Below, piece by piece: positions 46,507 to 56,417 of a stretch of DNA of 64,000 nucleotides. The stretch is from a virus. How positions within the stretch are numbered: position 1 is the first letter of the stretch; the number at the start of each line of letters is the position of its first letter. The position numbers and the translations under genes are program-made. The notes beneath the pieces are model-generated. The model did no database searches, was not told the DNA's origin, and worked only from the letters and a program-made list of their open reading frames with translations. Where the stretch lies: positions 62,001-126,000 of the IMG/VR virus record IMGVR_UViG_3300017917_003859. One strand, written 5' to 3'.

Positions 46507-46848
46507 ATGAAATTAGCTATTATAGGTAGTCGTACTTTTAATGATTATAAATTGCTTCAAGAAATTCTTGAACAACATAAATCAAAAATAACTTTAGTAG
46601 TATCTGGTGCTGCTAAAGGAGCCGATTCATTAGGAGAAAAATGGGCGTTAGAAAATAATATTCAAACGCTCATTTTTCCTGCTGAGTGGGGTAAATATGG
46701 TAAAAGAGCAGGGTATATTAGAAATGAAGATATAATTAAAAATTGTGATTACTGTATTGCATTTTGGGATGGTGAAAGTAAAGGAACAAAACATTCTATT
46801 TCATTATGTAAAAAATATAGCAAACCCTGTCAAATAATAAAAATATGA
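46507..46848 (+). CDS. SLOG-fold protein (YspA/DUF2493-like)
   Basis: 113 residues. Rossmann-like start KLAIIGSRTFNDY, then LVVSGAAKGADSLGEKWA with the SGGAxGAD-type loop, and IKNCDYCIAFWDGESKGTKHSI. This is the DprA/LOG-related SLOG family that binds nucleotide ligands. In phages it could act on nucleotide signals or DNA; the target is unknown. It overlaps the next gene by ATGA. Confidence 0.82.
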   Translation: MKLAIIGSRTFNDYKLLQEILEQHKSKITLVVSGAAKGADSLGEKWALENNIQTLIFPAEWGKYGKRAGYIRNEDIIKNCDYCIAFWDGESKGTKHSISLCKKYSKPCQIIKI

Positions 46849-47495
46849 AAATTAGTTATTGTATCACAGCATGTAATGAACATCTTGAATTAGAAAGATT
46901 ACTTAGATTTCTTAAAAAACATATTAGAAAACAAGATGAAGTAATTATTCAATTAGACACTAATTATACAAGTGAAGTGTTAGAAGTATGCAATTTATTT
47001 ACAGGGTTTAATCATCAAGAAAATTTAGTTGATGCAATTGAAAACAGTCAATTTTATATTTTTGCATTAGATAATAATTTTGCTCAATTCAAAAACCAAC
47101 TGTCTAAATTTGCAACAGGTGATTATATCTTTCAGTTAGATGCAGATGAATTACCTCATGAAGATTTAATTAAAATACTCTATATGTTACTAGAACAAAA
47201 TTCAGAAGTGGATATGTTTTTAGTTCCTAGAGTAAACACAGTAGAAGGGCTTACTCAAGAACATATATTAAAATGGGGATGGAATGTTAATGAAAAAGGT
47301 TGGGTTAATTTTCCTGATTACCAAACCAGAATATATAAAAATATTCCTGAAATACATTGGATAGGAAAAGTACATGAAAGAATAAATGGTACTAAAACTT
47401 TTTCTCCATTACCCGCTGAAGAGGTTTGGTGTTTGTATCATCCAAAAAATATAGAAAAACAAGAAAAACAAAACAATTACTACGAGACAATATGA
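46845..47495 (+). CDS. Glycosyltransferase, GT2 type
   Basis: 216 residues. GT-A fold start KISYCITACNEHLELERLL, metal-binding motif FQLDADELPHED and the GWVNFPDYQTRIYKN segment. The end overlaps the methyltransferase gene by ATGA. Part of the sugar cassette. Confidence 0.85.
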   Translation: MKISYCITACNEHLELERLLRFLKKHIRKQDEVIIQLDTNYTSEVLEVCNLFTGFNHQENLVDAIENSQFYIFALDNNFAQFKNQLSKFATGDYIFQLDADELPHEDLIKILYMLLEQNSEVDMFLVPRVNTVEGLTQEHILKWGWNVNEKGWVNFPDYQTRIYKNIPEIHWIGKVHERINGTKTFSPLPAEEVWCLYHPKNIEKQEKQNNYYETI

Positions 47496-48013
47496 AATTA
47501 CATTTAGGTTGTGGAACTAAACATCTTGAAGGATACACTAATATAGATATTAGATACCTCCCAGGAGTAGATGAAGTGAATAATATTCGCTTTTTACGAA
47601 ATTATAAAGAAAATTCAGTTGATGAAATTTATGCTTGCCATGTTCTAGAACATTTTGGTAGGTGGGAATATAAAGAAGTACTTAAACGTTGGTTAGAGAT
47701 TCTAAAACCAGAAGGAAAATTACGTTTAGCTATTCCTAATTTTCAATCAATTTGTACTTATTATACTAAAACTGGTGATTTAAATTCATTGATTGGACTA
47801 CTTTATGGAGGCCAAGATTATGATGAAAATTACCACTATATCACTTTTGATTATTTAACTTTATCTAGAGATTTAAAAAACATTGGATACAAAACTATTG
47901 ATATTTGGAATGCTGAAGATTATCAAGGAGATGATTTTAGTAAAGCATATCTTCCTCACATGGATAAAGAAAACGGAATATTAATGAGTTTAAATATATT
48001 AGCAATAAAATAA
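47492..48013 (+). CDS. SAM-dependent methyltransferase
   Basis: 173 residues from ATG 47492. Motif I is KLHLGCGTKHLEGYTNIDI, and post-motifs are VDEIYACHVLEHF and LKPEGKLRLAIPNF, typical of class I type-11 enzymes acting on small molecules or sugars. It is coupled to the GT2 gene, so methylation of the transferred glycan is inferred. Confidence 0.87.
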   Translation: MKLHLGCGTKHLEGYTNIDIRYLPGVDEVNNIRFLRNYKENSVDEIYACHVLEHFGRWEYKEVLKRWLEILKPEGKLRLAIPNFQSICTYYTKTGDLNSLIGLLYGGQDYDENYHYITFDYLTLSRDLKNIGYKTIDIWNAEDYQGDDFSKAYLPHMDKENGILMSLNILAIK

Positions 48014-48014
48014 C

Positions 48015-48572
48015 ATGGAACATTTTTACAAAACATTAGGAGAAAATTGGTTTACATACCCAGAACTCTATACTTACATGGTAAATAAATTCCCAACAAA
48101 TTCACATTTCGTTGAAGTAGGAACTTGGAAAGGAATGAGTGCAGCTTATATGGCTGTAGAAATCATCAATTCAGGAAAAAATATTAAATTCGATTGTATT
48201 GATACTTGGGATTTTGTAGATTCACAAAAAGAAATTACTCAAGAAATGTGTGAAGGATTATATGAAACATTTCTTAAAAATATAGAACCTGTAAAACATC
48301 AAATCAACCCAATTAAGGCTTTATCATGGGATGGAGCTGCATTTTATAAAGATAATTCATTAGATTTTGTTTTCATTGATGCTGCTCATGATTATGAATC
48401 AGTAAAAAAAGATATTAATGCTTGGTTTCCTAAAGTTAAAAAAGGAGGAGTAATAGCAGGTCATGATTATACTTGGTGTGCTGATGTGCAAAAAGCAGTT
48501 AATGAATTTTTTAAAGGAAAAACAATTTATGAAACTGAAGGATGTTGGGCTTATTTTACTGAAGAAGAATAA
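48015..48572 (+). CDS. SAM-dependent methyltransferase (type 24-like)
   Basis: 185 residues. Motif I SHFVEVGTWKGMSAAYMAVEI, acidic motif IKFDCIDTWD, DFVFIDAAHDYESVKKDI and GGVIAGHDY match the Methyltransf_24 family found in glycan clusters. It is joined to the next gene by TAATG. Confidence 0.87.
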   Translation: MEHFYKTLGENWFTYPELYTYMVNKFPTNSHFVEVGTWKGMSAAYMAVEIINSGKNIKFDCIDTWDFVDSQKEITQEMCEGLYETFLKNIEPVKHQINPIKALSWDGAAFYKDNSLDFVFIDAAHDYESVKKDINAWFPKVKKGGVIAGHDYTWCADVQKAVNEFFKGKTIYETEGCWAYFTEEE

Positions 48573-49381
48573 TGAAAATATTTAGTAAATTTTTTAATCC
48601 AAAAACATTTGAAGAAAAATTACCACATTTAAAACATGTAGATTTTTCTTTATTTGTAGATGAAGTTCCTCAAAAACAAGAAGATTTATCTTCAATTAAT
48701 ATAATGGTGCTAGCTGAACCAAATGAATATTTTGGTTTACATGATTGGACTATACAAAATAAACACCTATTCTCAGTTATATTAACTTGGGATGATAAAA
48801 TTTTAAATACTTGTGATAATTCATTATTTTTCCCATTTGGTCAGACTTGGTTCAAACCTGAACAATATGAAAAAGAACATGAGAAAAAATTTGAAGTGGC
48901 ACACTTATGTGGTGTTCTTTTAAAATCATATGGACATCAAATGCGTCATGAAATTTTAGTAAGAGAAAACGAATTTAAAATACCTACAAATTTCTATAAA
49001 ACAATAGGAGATAGACATAATGAAGATGATGCTCGTATTGGTAAAGAAACGGTGTTTGGTAATTCAATGTTCGGGATAGTAATTGAGAATTTTTCACATA
49101 GAGGATATTTTAGTGAAAAAATATTAGATTGTTTTTTAATGAAAACTATTCCTATATATTGGGGGTGTTCTAATATATATAATTATTTTTTTGAACCTGG
49201 ATTTTTTAAATTTGAAAATGTTGATGATTTAATATACCTTTCAAACAAATTTACCCCAGAGATATATGAATCAAGAAAAGATGCTATAGAACATAATTAT
49301 AAATTAGCTCTTAATTATGTTAATTATGAACAAAGTATTATAAATAAATTAGAAGAAATATTTAAATTAAATGGGTTATGA
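48572..49381 (+). CDS. Glycosyltransferase family 10 (fucosyltransferase-like)
   Basis: 269 residues. FGIVIENFSHRGYFSEKILDCFLMKTIPIYWGCSNIYNYF is the GT10 donor-binding signature (E-N ... EKI-DCF-GT-P-YWG). Such enzymes add fucose or a similar deoxysugar from GDP-sugars. Overlaps the next gene by ATGA. Confidence 0.82.
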   Translation: MKIFSKFFNPKTFEEKLPHLKHVDFSLFVDEVPQKQEDLSSINIMVLAEPNEYFGLHDWTIQNKHLFSVILTWDDKILNTCDNSLFFPFGQTWFKPEQYEKEHEKKFEVAHLCGVLLKSYGHQMRHEILVRENEFKIPTNFYKTIGDRHNEDDARIGKETVFGNSMFGIVIENFSHRGYFSEKILDCFLMKTIPIYWGCSNIYNYFFEPGFFKFENVDDLIYLSNKFTPEIYESRKDAIEHNYKLALNYVNYEQSIINKLEEIFKLNGL

Positions 49382-50253
49382 TTCAAATAGTTATACACAC
49401 TTTACCGCATGAAATAGATCAATTAGAACAAACTTTAATTCGTTTAAAATATAATGCTAATTATTTAACTGATGAAAAAATATTAGTAGACGTTGTTTTA
49501 AATTGCAATTTAGTTGATTGGAACACTTCAATTATACCTAAATCATTTTTTATAAATAAATTTAATCAACTAGAACAATTAACCAAAACATGGGCCCAGA
49601 CTAAATTTGAGATGAATGAAGATGGAACTATTCAAGGATGTGTTTCTCATAGAAGAAAATCTATTAATGAAACAAATGCTGATGCTTTGCTTATTTTAGA
49701 TACAGATATATTTTTTAATAATACATTACTTTATCTTATATATAATGCAGTCGAACATTTAAAAAATGAAAATCCATATTTTATATTAACACCTCAAACT
49801 ACCCCAATGTGGGATAATAGTTGGGATCCAATTGTTAATGATAAATTTAAAGATGATGGTATTCATTTCCAAAATAGAGATCCATATAAATCATTTCAAC
49901 CTCTTTCAGATAATGTTATGATCAAACCTATAAATGGATTTAAATTTGGAGGAGGATGGGCTACAGTAATTAGTACCAAATTAGCTAAAAAAATAGGTGT
50001 ACCTGAATCATTAGGACATTATGGGTTAGAAGATACATTTATAATGTATTGCTCTTATATGATGCAACAAAAAGGTTTAGGTGTGGTACAATATATTTTA
50101 GAAAATGAAGTAATAGTAGAAGATCATTTATATAGATTTAATCCATATAAAGATTACCTAACTATAATTAATAAACAAGAAGAATTTAAAAAAATCGCCC
50201 ATGAAAATTTTCAAGAAGAATTAATTAAATTTGGGAATTTATTAAATAAATAA
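49378..50253 (+). CDS. GT-A type glycosyltransferase-like protein
   Basis: 291 residues. It contains ALLILDTDIFFNNTLL (DxD motif), GFKFGGGWATVISTKLAKKIG and GHYGLEDTFIMY, consistent with a GT-A fold with the catalytic ED motif. Family not certain. Confidence 0.7.
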   Translation: MIQIVIHTLPHEIDQLEQTLIRLKYNANYLTDEKILVDVVLNCNLVDWNTSIIPKSFFINKFNQLEQLTKTWAQTKFEMNEDGTIQGCVSHRRKSINETNADALLILDTDIFFNNTLLYLIYNAVEHLKNENPYFILTPQTTPMWDNSWDPIVNDKFKDDGIHFQNRDPYKSFQPLSDNVMIKPINGFKFGGGWATVISTKLAKKIGVPESLGHYGLEDTFIMYCSYMMQQKGLGVVQYILENEVIVEDHLYRFNPYKDYLTIINKQEEFKKIAHENFQEELIKFGNLLNK

Positions 50254-50267
50254 TATATTTACTTTAT

Positions 50268-51158
50268 ATGAAACAATATAAAAAAATCTTTATAGCAGGA
50301 GCTAATGGAATGTTAGGTACTACTCTACAAAATATTGTTAATACCAAAAATTTCTTACTCACAGATAAAGAAACATCAGAAAATATTAGTTGGTGTGATA
50401 TTAGAGATCTACAATATACAACCAACCTAATTAAAGAATACCAACCAGACATAATCTTAAATTTTGCAGCATTAGTAGATTTAGAATATTGTGAAAAAAA
50501 CCAAGACGATTGTTATTCAACAAATACAATTGCTGCCATCCATTTATTTAATTTAGCTAAAGATTTAAATATTCCATACGTGTTTATAAGTACAGCAGGT
50601 ATATTTGGTAATGATAAAGAATTTTACACGGAAGAAGACCAACCATACCCATTAAGTGCTTATGGCAAAAGTAAATATTTTACAGAACAGCTTTTACTAA
50701 ATCAAAATTACCCTAAATATTGGATATTCAGAGCAGGATGGATGATGGGTGGTGGGCCTGAAAAAGATAAGAAATTTGTTAATAAAATTATGAAACAAGT
50801 TAAATCTGGGGTTAAAGAACTATTTGTTGTAGATGATAAATTAGGAGTACCTACTTATACTAAAGATTTTGCTAGTTCAATTTTAAAACATATAGAAGAA
50901 GAATTACCTTATGGTTTATATAATATGGTAAGCCAAGGTGAAGCAAGTAGATATGATACTGCTGTTGCTATAAATGAATATCTTAATTTAGGATTAAAAA
51001 TAAATAAAGTAGATAGTAACCACTTCAATCAAGAATATTTTGCTCCACGCCCATACTCAGAAAAACTAATAAATAAATCATTAAATGATTTAGGACGAAA
51101 TTATATGAGAGATTGGAAATTATGTTTACATGAATATTTAAATGAATATTACAAATGA
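50268..51158 (+). CDS. RmlD-like NAD(P)-dependent sugar reductase
   Basis: 296 residues, like dTDP-4-dehydrorhamnose reductase. Start KKIFIAGANGMLGTTLQ (GxxGxxG), PDIILNFAALVDLEYCE, YVFISTAGIFG and active-site YGKSK, then YWIFRAGWMMGGG. It makes a deoxysugar nucleotide for the cassette. Substrate not proven. No RmlA/B/C genes are seen in the window, so earlier steps would come from the host or outside. Confidence 0.83.
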   Translation: MKQYKKIFIAGANGMLGTTLQNIVNTKNFLLTDKETSENISWCDIRDLQYTTNLIKEYQPDIILNFAALVDLEYCEKNQDDCYSTNTIAAIHLFNLAKDLNIPYVFISTAGIFGNDKEFYTEEDQPYPLSAYGKSKYFTEQLLLNQNYPKYWIFRAGWMMGGGPEKDKKFVNKIMKQVKSGVKELFVVDDKLGVPTYTKDFASSILKHIEEELPYGLYNMVSQGEASRYDTAVAINEYLNLGLKINKVDSNHFNQEYFAPRPYSEKLINKSLNDLGRNYMRDWKLCLHEYLNEYYK

Positions 51159-51805
51159 AAAATGTTTACGATATAACAAATGAATTTGAAAAAAAATTAG
51201 GAGAATATACTGGAGCTCCATACGTAGTAACTTTAGATAACCAAAGTAATGCTTTATTTCTAGCATTATATTATGAACACTACATAACCAAAAATATAAC
51301 CTCAGAGTATATTACTATCCCATCTAGAACTTATCCTTCAGTACCATGTGAAATTATTCATGCTGGTTTGAAAGTAAAATTTAGACAAGTAGAAGGTAAA
51401 ACTATTAAAGGCGCTTATCAACTAGAAGGCTCAAATGTATGGGACTCAGCTCTATCCTTTACCACCAATATGTACAAACCAGAACAACACATGTGTATTA
51501 GTTTTACTGGACCTTATAAACATTTTAAATTAAGTAAAGGAGGAGCAATATTAACTGATAATTATGAAGCTTACCTATGGTTCAAAAGAGCTAGATATTC
51601 AGGAAGAAGAGAATGTTCATATCATGATGATAATTTAGATATGTTGGGGTGGAATTTTTATATGATGCCTGAATTAGCAGCACGTGGATTATTATTAATG
51701 GGGCAATTTTATAATGGAGAAGGAAAACCAAAACATAATGCTGATTTAGAATTACCATATCCAGACCTATCCAAATTTCCTGTCTATACAAATTTTAATA
51801 AATAA
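51155..51805 (+). CDS. Reduced DegT/DnrJ/EryC1-type aminotransferase
   Basis: 216 residues against about 370 usual. It keeps EYTGAPYVVTLDNQSNALFLAL, a VWDSALSF strand and the PLP-lysine region CISFTGPYKHFKLSKGGAILTD, but the middle and C-terminal domain are missing. It may be a minimal sugar aminotransferase, a dehydratase-like variant, or a degraded copy. It is not frameshifted: both ends couple neatly to neighbours. Confidence 0.65.
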   Translation: MKNVYDITNEFEKKLGEYTGAPYVVTLDNQSNALFLALYYEHYITKNITSEYITIPSRTYPSVPCEIIHAGLKVKFRQVEGKTIKGAYQLEGSNVWDSALSFTTNMYKPEQHMCISFTGPYKHFKLSKGGAILTDNYEAYLWFKRARYSGRRECSYHDDNLDMLGWNFYMMPELAARGLLLMGQFYNGEGKPKHNADLELPYPDLSKFPVYTNFNK

Positions 51806-51807
51806 GT

Positions 51808-53052
51808 ATGAAAAAATTATTAATTTTAGGAGCAAATCCTGAAACTATACCACTTATTGAAACAGCTAAGGCTATGGGTGTGTATACTATAGTTACTGAT
51901 CACAACCCTGAAGCACCCGCTAAAAAATTTGCCGATAAAGGTATTAACATTAACGGAATGGATGTTGATGCTTTAGTAAATTTTTGTAGGCAAGAAAATG
52001 TAGATGGTGTTTTAGTAGGTGTTGCTGATAGATTAATAGAACCTTATCAAAAGGTATGTGAAGCTTTGAATTTACCATGTTATGGTAATCAATACCAATG
52101 TGAAGTACTTACAAATAAAGGAAAATTTAATGATTTATGCAAAAAATATAATCTTAATACAATTCCTTCATTTAAATATTTTAAAAATAAATTTTATAGC
52201 CAACATAGATTCAACTATCCATTATTTATAAAACCAATAGATAAAAACTCAGGAAAAGGTATGTCTTTGGTTTATAATATAGATGAATTAGTTGAAGGAA
52301 TTGAAAAAGCATTTAAGAATACTAATAGTGAATATGTTTTAATAGAAAAATATATGGATTGTCCTGATGTTATGATTAATTATACTATCATAAATGGAAA
52401 TCCTGTATTATCTGCTATTACTGATAGATTTACAACTAATGAACAAACAAATGCAAGTAAAGTATGTTTAGGAAATATATATCCATCTAATTTATTAGAT
52501 AAATATTTAAATACTGAGCATTTAAAAGTTTCAAATTTACTAAAAGATATAGGTTTAAAAAATGCTATATTTACTGTATCTGCATTTGTTGAAAATGATA
52601 AATTTTATTATTATGACCCTGGATTTAGACTTCAAGGTGAAGCTCCTAATCTCCATATCCAACAAGTAAGTGGATTTGATCAAAAAGAATTTTTAATAGA
52701 TATAGCTTTATATAATATTATTATCAATAAATATAATATTACACAGCAAAATGATAAAGCTTATTCTGCTACTATATGGTTTTTATTAAAAAAAGGAACA
52801 ATAGAACAAATATTGGGTTTTGATAAAATTAAAGAAGATCCATCTGTATTTTATATTTCAAAACGATTATCTGAAAATGATACAATTACTGATGAAGATG
52901 TAGGAACTGAAGCTCAAGTTTTAGCTAGAGTATATGTAATTTGTAAAACAAAAGATGAATTAAAAAATAAAATTATAAAAATTCAAAATACTATAAAAGT
53001 ATTTGATACTGAGGGTAATAATCAACTTCTCAATGGATTTAAATATGAATAA
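51808..53052 (+). CDS. ATP-grasp ligase
   Basis: 414 residues. N-terminal Rossmann-like KKLLILGANPETIPLIETAKAMG and VLVGVADRLIEPY. The ATP-grasp region has FNYPLFIKPIDKNSGKGMSLVYN and EYVLIEKYMDCPDVMINYTI, with metal ligands near DPGFRLQGEA. It probably joins a carboxylate to an amine in a sugar or its substituent. Overlaps the next gene by 8 bases. Confidence 0.85.
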   Translation: MKKLLILGANPETIPLIETAKAMGVYTIVTDHNPEAPAKKFADKGININGMDVDALVNFCRQENVDGVLVGVADRLIEPYQKVCEALNLPCYGNQYQCEVLTNKGKFNDLCKKYNLNTIPSFKYFKNKFYSQHRFNYPLFIKPIDKNSGKGMSLVYNIDELVEGIEKAFKNTNSEYVLIEKYMDCPDVMINYTIINGNPVLSAITDRFTTNEQTNASKVCLGNIYPSNLLDKYLNTEHLKVSNLLKDIGLKNAIFTVSAFVENDKFYYYDPGFRLQGEAPNLHIQQVSGFDQKEFLIDIALYNIIINKYNITQQNDKAYSATIWFLLKKGTIEQILGFDKIKEDPSVFYISKRLSENDTITDEDVGTEAQVLARVYVICKTKDELKNKIIKIQNTIKVFDTEGNNQLLNGFKYE

Positions 53053-53803
53053 AAAAACATTTGTTATAGCAGGAGGAACTACTGGGGTAGCTAGACAAGT
53101 AGTAATTGAACTTGTTAAAATGGGCCATAATGTAGTTTTTGGTGATGTGGGTACAATGGTTAATGTTGATCATCTTCTAGATGAATTAAAAAAATACAAT
53201 GGAAAAGCCCATTTTATTCCAACCAACGTAGCCAACATAAAAGATTGTAAAATATTATTTGATTATGCTAAAGAAAAATTTGAACACATTGATGGATTCT
53301 TTAGCTATGCGGGAATCACCCCAGCACAATCATTATTAGAATGTACTGAGGATGTTTATGATGATATATTTGATATAAATGTTAAAGGAGCTCTATTTTG
53401 TTCTAAATATGCTGTAAAATATATGAAAGAAAATGGAGGTGGTTCTATAGTATTTACTGGATCTCCTCATTCCGATGCTGGTGAAATAGATAGAGTGGCA
53501 TATGCTTGCTCAAAAGGAGCAGTAGTTACATTATCAAATCATATAGCTAAAAATTATGGAAAACACAATATCCGCTCTAATTATATTACTATGGGGTGGA
53601 CACCAACAGAAGGTGAATTAAATTTAAGAAAAAGTCAAGGTATTACAAAAGAAGATTTAGAAAAAACTGCTAAACAGATTGTTCCTATGGGTAGAATGAA
53701 CACATATGAAGATATTGTTCCAGCAATTATATATCTATTATCTGATAATTCATTAATGGTGTCAGGTTCTAATATTAGAATTACTGGTGGTTGGTTTATG
53801 TAA
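53045..53803 (+). CDS. Short-chain dehydrogenase/reductase
   Basis: 252 residues from ATG 53045. Cofactor loop TFVIAGGTTGVARQ, NAG-like FFSYAGITPAQ, Ser in VFTGSPHSD and catalytic YACSK, ending SGSNIRITGGWFM. A classic SDR, likely oxidising or reducing a sugar nucleotide in the cassette. Confidence 0.92.
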   Translation: MNKKTFVIAGGTTGVARQVVIELVKMGHNVVFGDVGTMVNVDHLLDELKKYNGKAHFIPTNVANIKDCKILFDYAKEKFEHIDGFFSYAGITPAQSLLECTEDVYDDIFDINVKGALFCSKYAVKYMKENGGGSIVFTGSPHSDAGEIDRVAYACSKGAVVTLSNHIAKNYGKHNIRSNYITMGWTPTEGELNLRKSQGITKEDLEKTAKQIVPMGRMNTYEDIVPAIIYLLSDNSLMVSGSNIRITGGWFM

Positions 53804-53811
53804 AATTAGTT

Positions 53812-55008
53812 ATGAATAAATTAGTAAGCATAATAATTCCTATATATAACAGTGAAGAATTTCTAGATAAATGCATTCAAAGTGCTATAAATCAATCTTA
53901 TAAGAATATTGAAATTGTTCTTGTTAATGATGGTTCAACAGATTCGAGTAAATCAATATGTGATAGTTATGCTTCTAAAGATAATCGAATTAAAGTAATT
54001 CATAAAAATAATGGGGGGTTAGTTAGTTCTCGCAAAGCAGGACTTAAAGTCTCTACTGGGGAATATATTTTGTATATTGATGGAGATGATTGGATTGAAC
54101 CTGAATTAGTACAACATTATATGAATCAAGTATTTGAATTTAATGCTGATGTTGTAATATCATCTCATATAGTGAATTTAGAAGGTAGAGAAGATATTTT
54201 ACCAAATTCACTTCCACCCGGAGTTTACAATAAAGATCAACTTAATTCAATTGTATACCCAAAAATGCTACATACTGGAAAATTCTCTCAGTTTGGCATA
54301 TTTTCATATTCGTGGGGGAAATTATATAAAAAAGAAATATTGTTTGAAAATCAATTAAATGTTGATGAAAGTATAACTATCGGAGAAGATGCATTATGTT
54401 TGTATCCTACATTATTAGATACTAATAAATTAGTTATTTTAAAACAACCTTATTATCATTATAGACAACGAGCTAATTCTTTAATTAAAACTTTAAGAAC
54501 TATTGATATTCTTAAAATGCAAAAAGTATATGATGACCTTAAAAATGTATTTTCCAACAAAAAAGTTTTAGATATAATGTTACCTCAATTACAACATTAT
54601 CTTTTAAGTTTATTAATCATCAATACTAAAGGACCAGATTTCATTAATACAAATATATATCCATTTGATAATATTAATAATAAATCAAATCTAGTTATAT
54701 ATGGTGGAGGTACATTTGGGCAACATTTATATAAAAAAATCACCACTCATAGTTCTCACAACATAGTAGCTTGGGTAGATGAAAAATATAAACATTATTC
54801 CAAACTAAATCTCCCAGTAACTGGATTTGAGAGTATTCAAAATCTTGAATATGATGCTGTTTTGATAGCTTTAATTGATGAAGATAACTCTAATCAAGCA
54901 TTATTAAAATTAATAAGTTATGGAGTAAATAATAAAAAAATAATTCAAATACCTTATTACAAAACTAACATACAAGAATCATTACTTAAATATGAAATTA
55001 AATTATAA
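53812..55008 (+). CDS. GT2 glycosyltransferase with C-terminal Rossmann-type domain
   Basis: 398 residues from ATG 53812. The GT2 domain has VSIIIPIYNSEEFLDKCI, VLVNDGSTDSS and LYIDGDDWIE. From about residue 290 a second domain begins NLVIYGGGTFGQHLYKKI and VAWVDEKYKHYSKLNLPV, like the nucleotide-binding part of PglD/NeuD-type or sugar-modifying enzymes. The fusion suggests coupled sugar editing and transfer. Overlaps the SMP-30 gene by 17 bases. Confidence 0.85.
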   Translation: MNKLVSIIIPIYNSEEFLDKCIQSAINQSYKNIEIVLVNDGSTDSSKSICDSYASKDNRIKVIHKNNGGLVSSRKAGLKVSTGEYILYIDGDDWIEPELVQHYMNQVFEFNADVVISSHIVNLEGREDILPNSLPPGVYNKDQLNSIVYPKMLHTGKFSQFGIFSYSWGKLYKKEILFENQLNVDESITIGEDALCLYPTLLDTNKLVILKQPYYHYRQRANSLIKTLRTIDILKMQKVYDDLKNVFSNKKVLDIMLPQLQHYLLSLLIINTKGPDFINTNIYPFDNINNKSNLVIYGGGTFGQHLYKKITTHSSHNIVAWVDEKYKHYSKLNLPVTGFESIQNLEYDAVLIALIDEDNSNQALLKLISYGVNNKKIIQIPYYKTNIQESLLKYEIKL

Positions 55009-55831
55009 AAATTTAGACTTAATTTTTCATGCCGGATCAAGTTTATTAGAAGGCCCAATATGGGATAACAAAAATAAATTAATATATTGCGTATCAATAG
55101 AACAAGGGCTAATTTACCAAATCAACCCATCCTCAGGAGAAGTACAATCATATCCTACTAAAGGAAATGTAGGGTGTGTAGCTTTAATCCCAGGTGGAGA
55201 TTTAATTTCAGCAGAAAAAGAAGGTATTTTTGTTACAAATCCTAAAACAAAAGAAAAAATATATATTGATCAATTTGAATCAAATCCCGATTTACGATAT
55301 AATGATGGTAGATTTGATCCTGTTGGTAGATTTCTTGTTGGAACAAAAAGTGAAAAAGATTTTTTTCTTGAAAAAGAAATTGAGAAAGGTAAATTGTTTT
55401 CGTATTTTCAAGGTGAATGTAAAGTATTATTAGATAATTTACTAATATCAAATGGAATTGGATTTTCTCTTGATAATAAAAAAATGTATTTTATAGACAC
55501 TCCTACAAAAAAAGTAGCTCAATATGAATATAATTTAAACACAGGGGATATTAAATTTGAAAAATATATAGTAGAAATTGATGGACCAGGATGGCCTGAT
55601 GGTATGTGTGTTGATTTAGATGGGAATATTTGGGTAGCCGAATGGGAGGGATGGGGAATCAGAAAATGGGATGTAAATACTGGAAAAATGTTAGATGAAA
55701 TACTTTTGCCTTGTCCAAGAGTAACTTCATGTTGTTTAGGTGGAGAAAATATGAATGAAATTTTTATTACAACCGCTAAAAGTGAAGGTAATATTTTTGG
55801 AGGAGGTTTATTTAAAACAAAATTAAAATAA
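54992..55831 (+). CDS. SMP-30/gluconolactonase-like beta-propeller
   Basis: 279 residues. Conserved metal-site motifs: LLEGPIWD (Glu), YNDGRFDPVGRFLVGT, ISNGIGFSLDNKKMYFIDT and WPDGMCVDLDGNIWVAEWEG. The family hydrolyses sugar lactones. It is unusual in a phage. It may process an oxidised sugar made by the SDR enzyme next to it. Confidence 0.88.
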   Translation: MKLNYKNLDLIFHAGSSLLEGPIWDNKNKLIYCVSIEQGLIYQINPSSGEVQSYPTKGNVGCVALIPGGDLISAEKEGIFVTNPKTKEKIYIDQFESNPDLRYNDGRFDPVGRFLVGTKSEKDFFLEKEIEKGKLFSYFQGECKVLLDNLLISNGIGFSLDNKKMYFIDTPTKKVAQYEYNLNTGDIKFEKYIVEIDGPGWPDGMCVDLDGNIWVAEWEGWGIRKWDVNTGKMLDEILLPCPRVTSCCLGGENMNEIFITTAKSEGNIFGGGLFKTKLK

Positions 55832-55834
55832 TAT

Positions 55835-56413
55835 ATGGCTACACCATCAAAATTTGATAATGATACTTTTTTAATGACTAGAGAACATTTAAATTCTTTT
55901 ATTAATAGAGTAGCTAAAATATATAATCAAGAAGGAAAAAAATTACTTGAAATAGGTTCCCAAGATAGATCTGAAGTTAAAGAAGCTTTTAATAAATGTA
56001 GTATTGAAACTCTAGACCTAGTATCTGATTACAACCCCGATATTATAGGTGATATTACTAAATATAATGCTCATATAAACGATTCTACATATGATATTAT
56101 AACTTGTTTAGAAATATTAGAACATACTTTAAATCCATTTTCTGCTATAGAAGAATTAAGACGCATCTGTAAACATGAAGGATATATTTTGTTTTCTGCC
56201 CCATTAAATTGGAGAATTCATGGTCCTGTTCCTGATTGTTGGAGATTTACAGAATTTGGTTGGAGAGTATTATTAAAAGATTTTGATATTATTGAAATAG
56301 ACAAATTAGAAACACCAGATAGGAATTTGTTTCCTATTAAATATAATATTTTAGCAAGATGTAATAAAAACAAAAATACTCAAGAACATGAATTAAAATT
56401 TCAAAGAATCTAA
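55835..56413 (+). CDS. SAM-dependent methyltransferase
   Basis: 192 residues. Motifs KLLEIGSQDRSEVKEAF, IETLDLVSDYNPDIIGDI, YDIITCLEILEHTLNPFSAIEELRRI and GYILFSAPL fit Methyltransf_11/23. Third methyltransferase of the sugar cassette. Confidence 0.85.
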   Translation: MATPSKFDNDTFLMTREHLNSFINRVAKIYNQEGKKLLEIGSQDRSEVKEAFNKCSIETLDLVSDYNPDIIGDITKYNAHINDSTYDIITCLEILEHTLNPFSAIEELRRICKHEGYILFSAPLNWRIHGPVPDCWRFTEFGWRVLLKDFDIIEIDKLETPDRNLFPIKYNILARCNKNKNTQEHELKFQRI

Positions 56414-56417
56414 ATTT

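Noticed and set aside
55230-55433. + strand open frame inside the SMP-30 gene
   Set aside because: It lies fully within a well-recognised gene in another frame and its product is low-complexity Ile/Lys/Leu.
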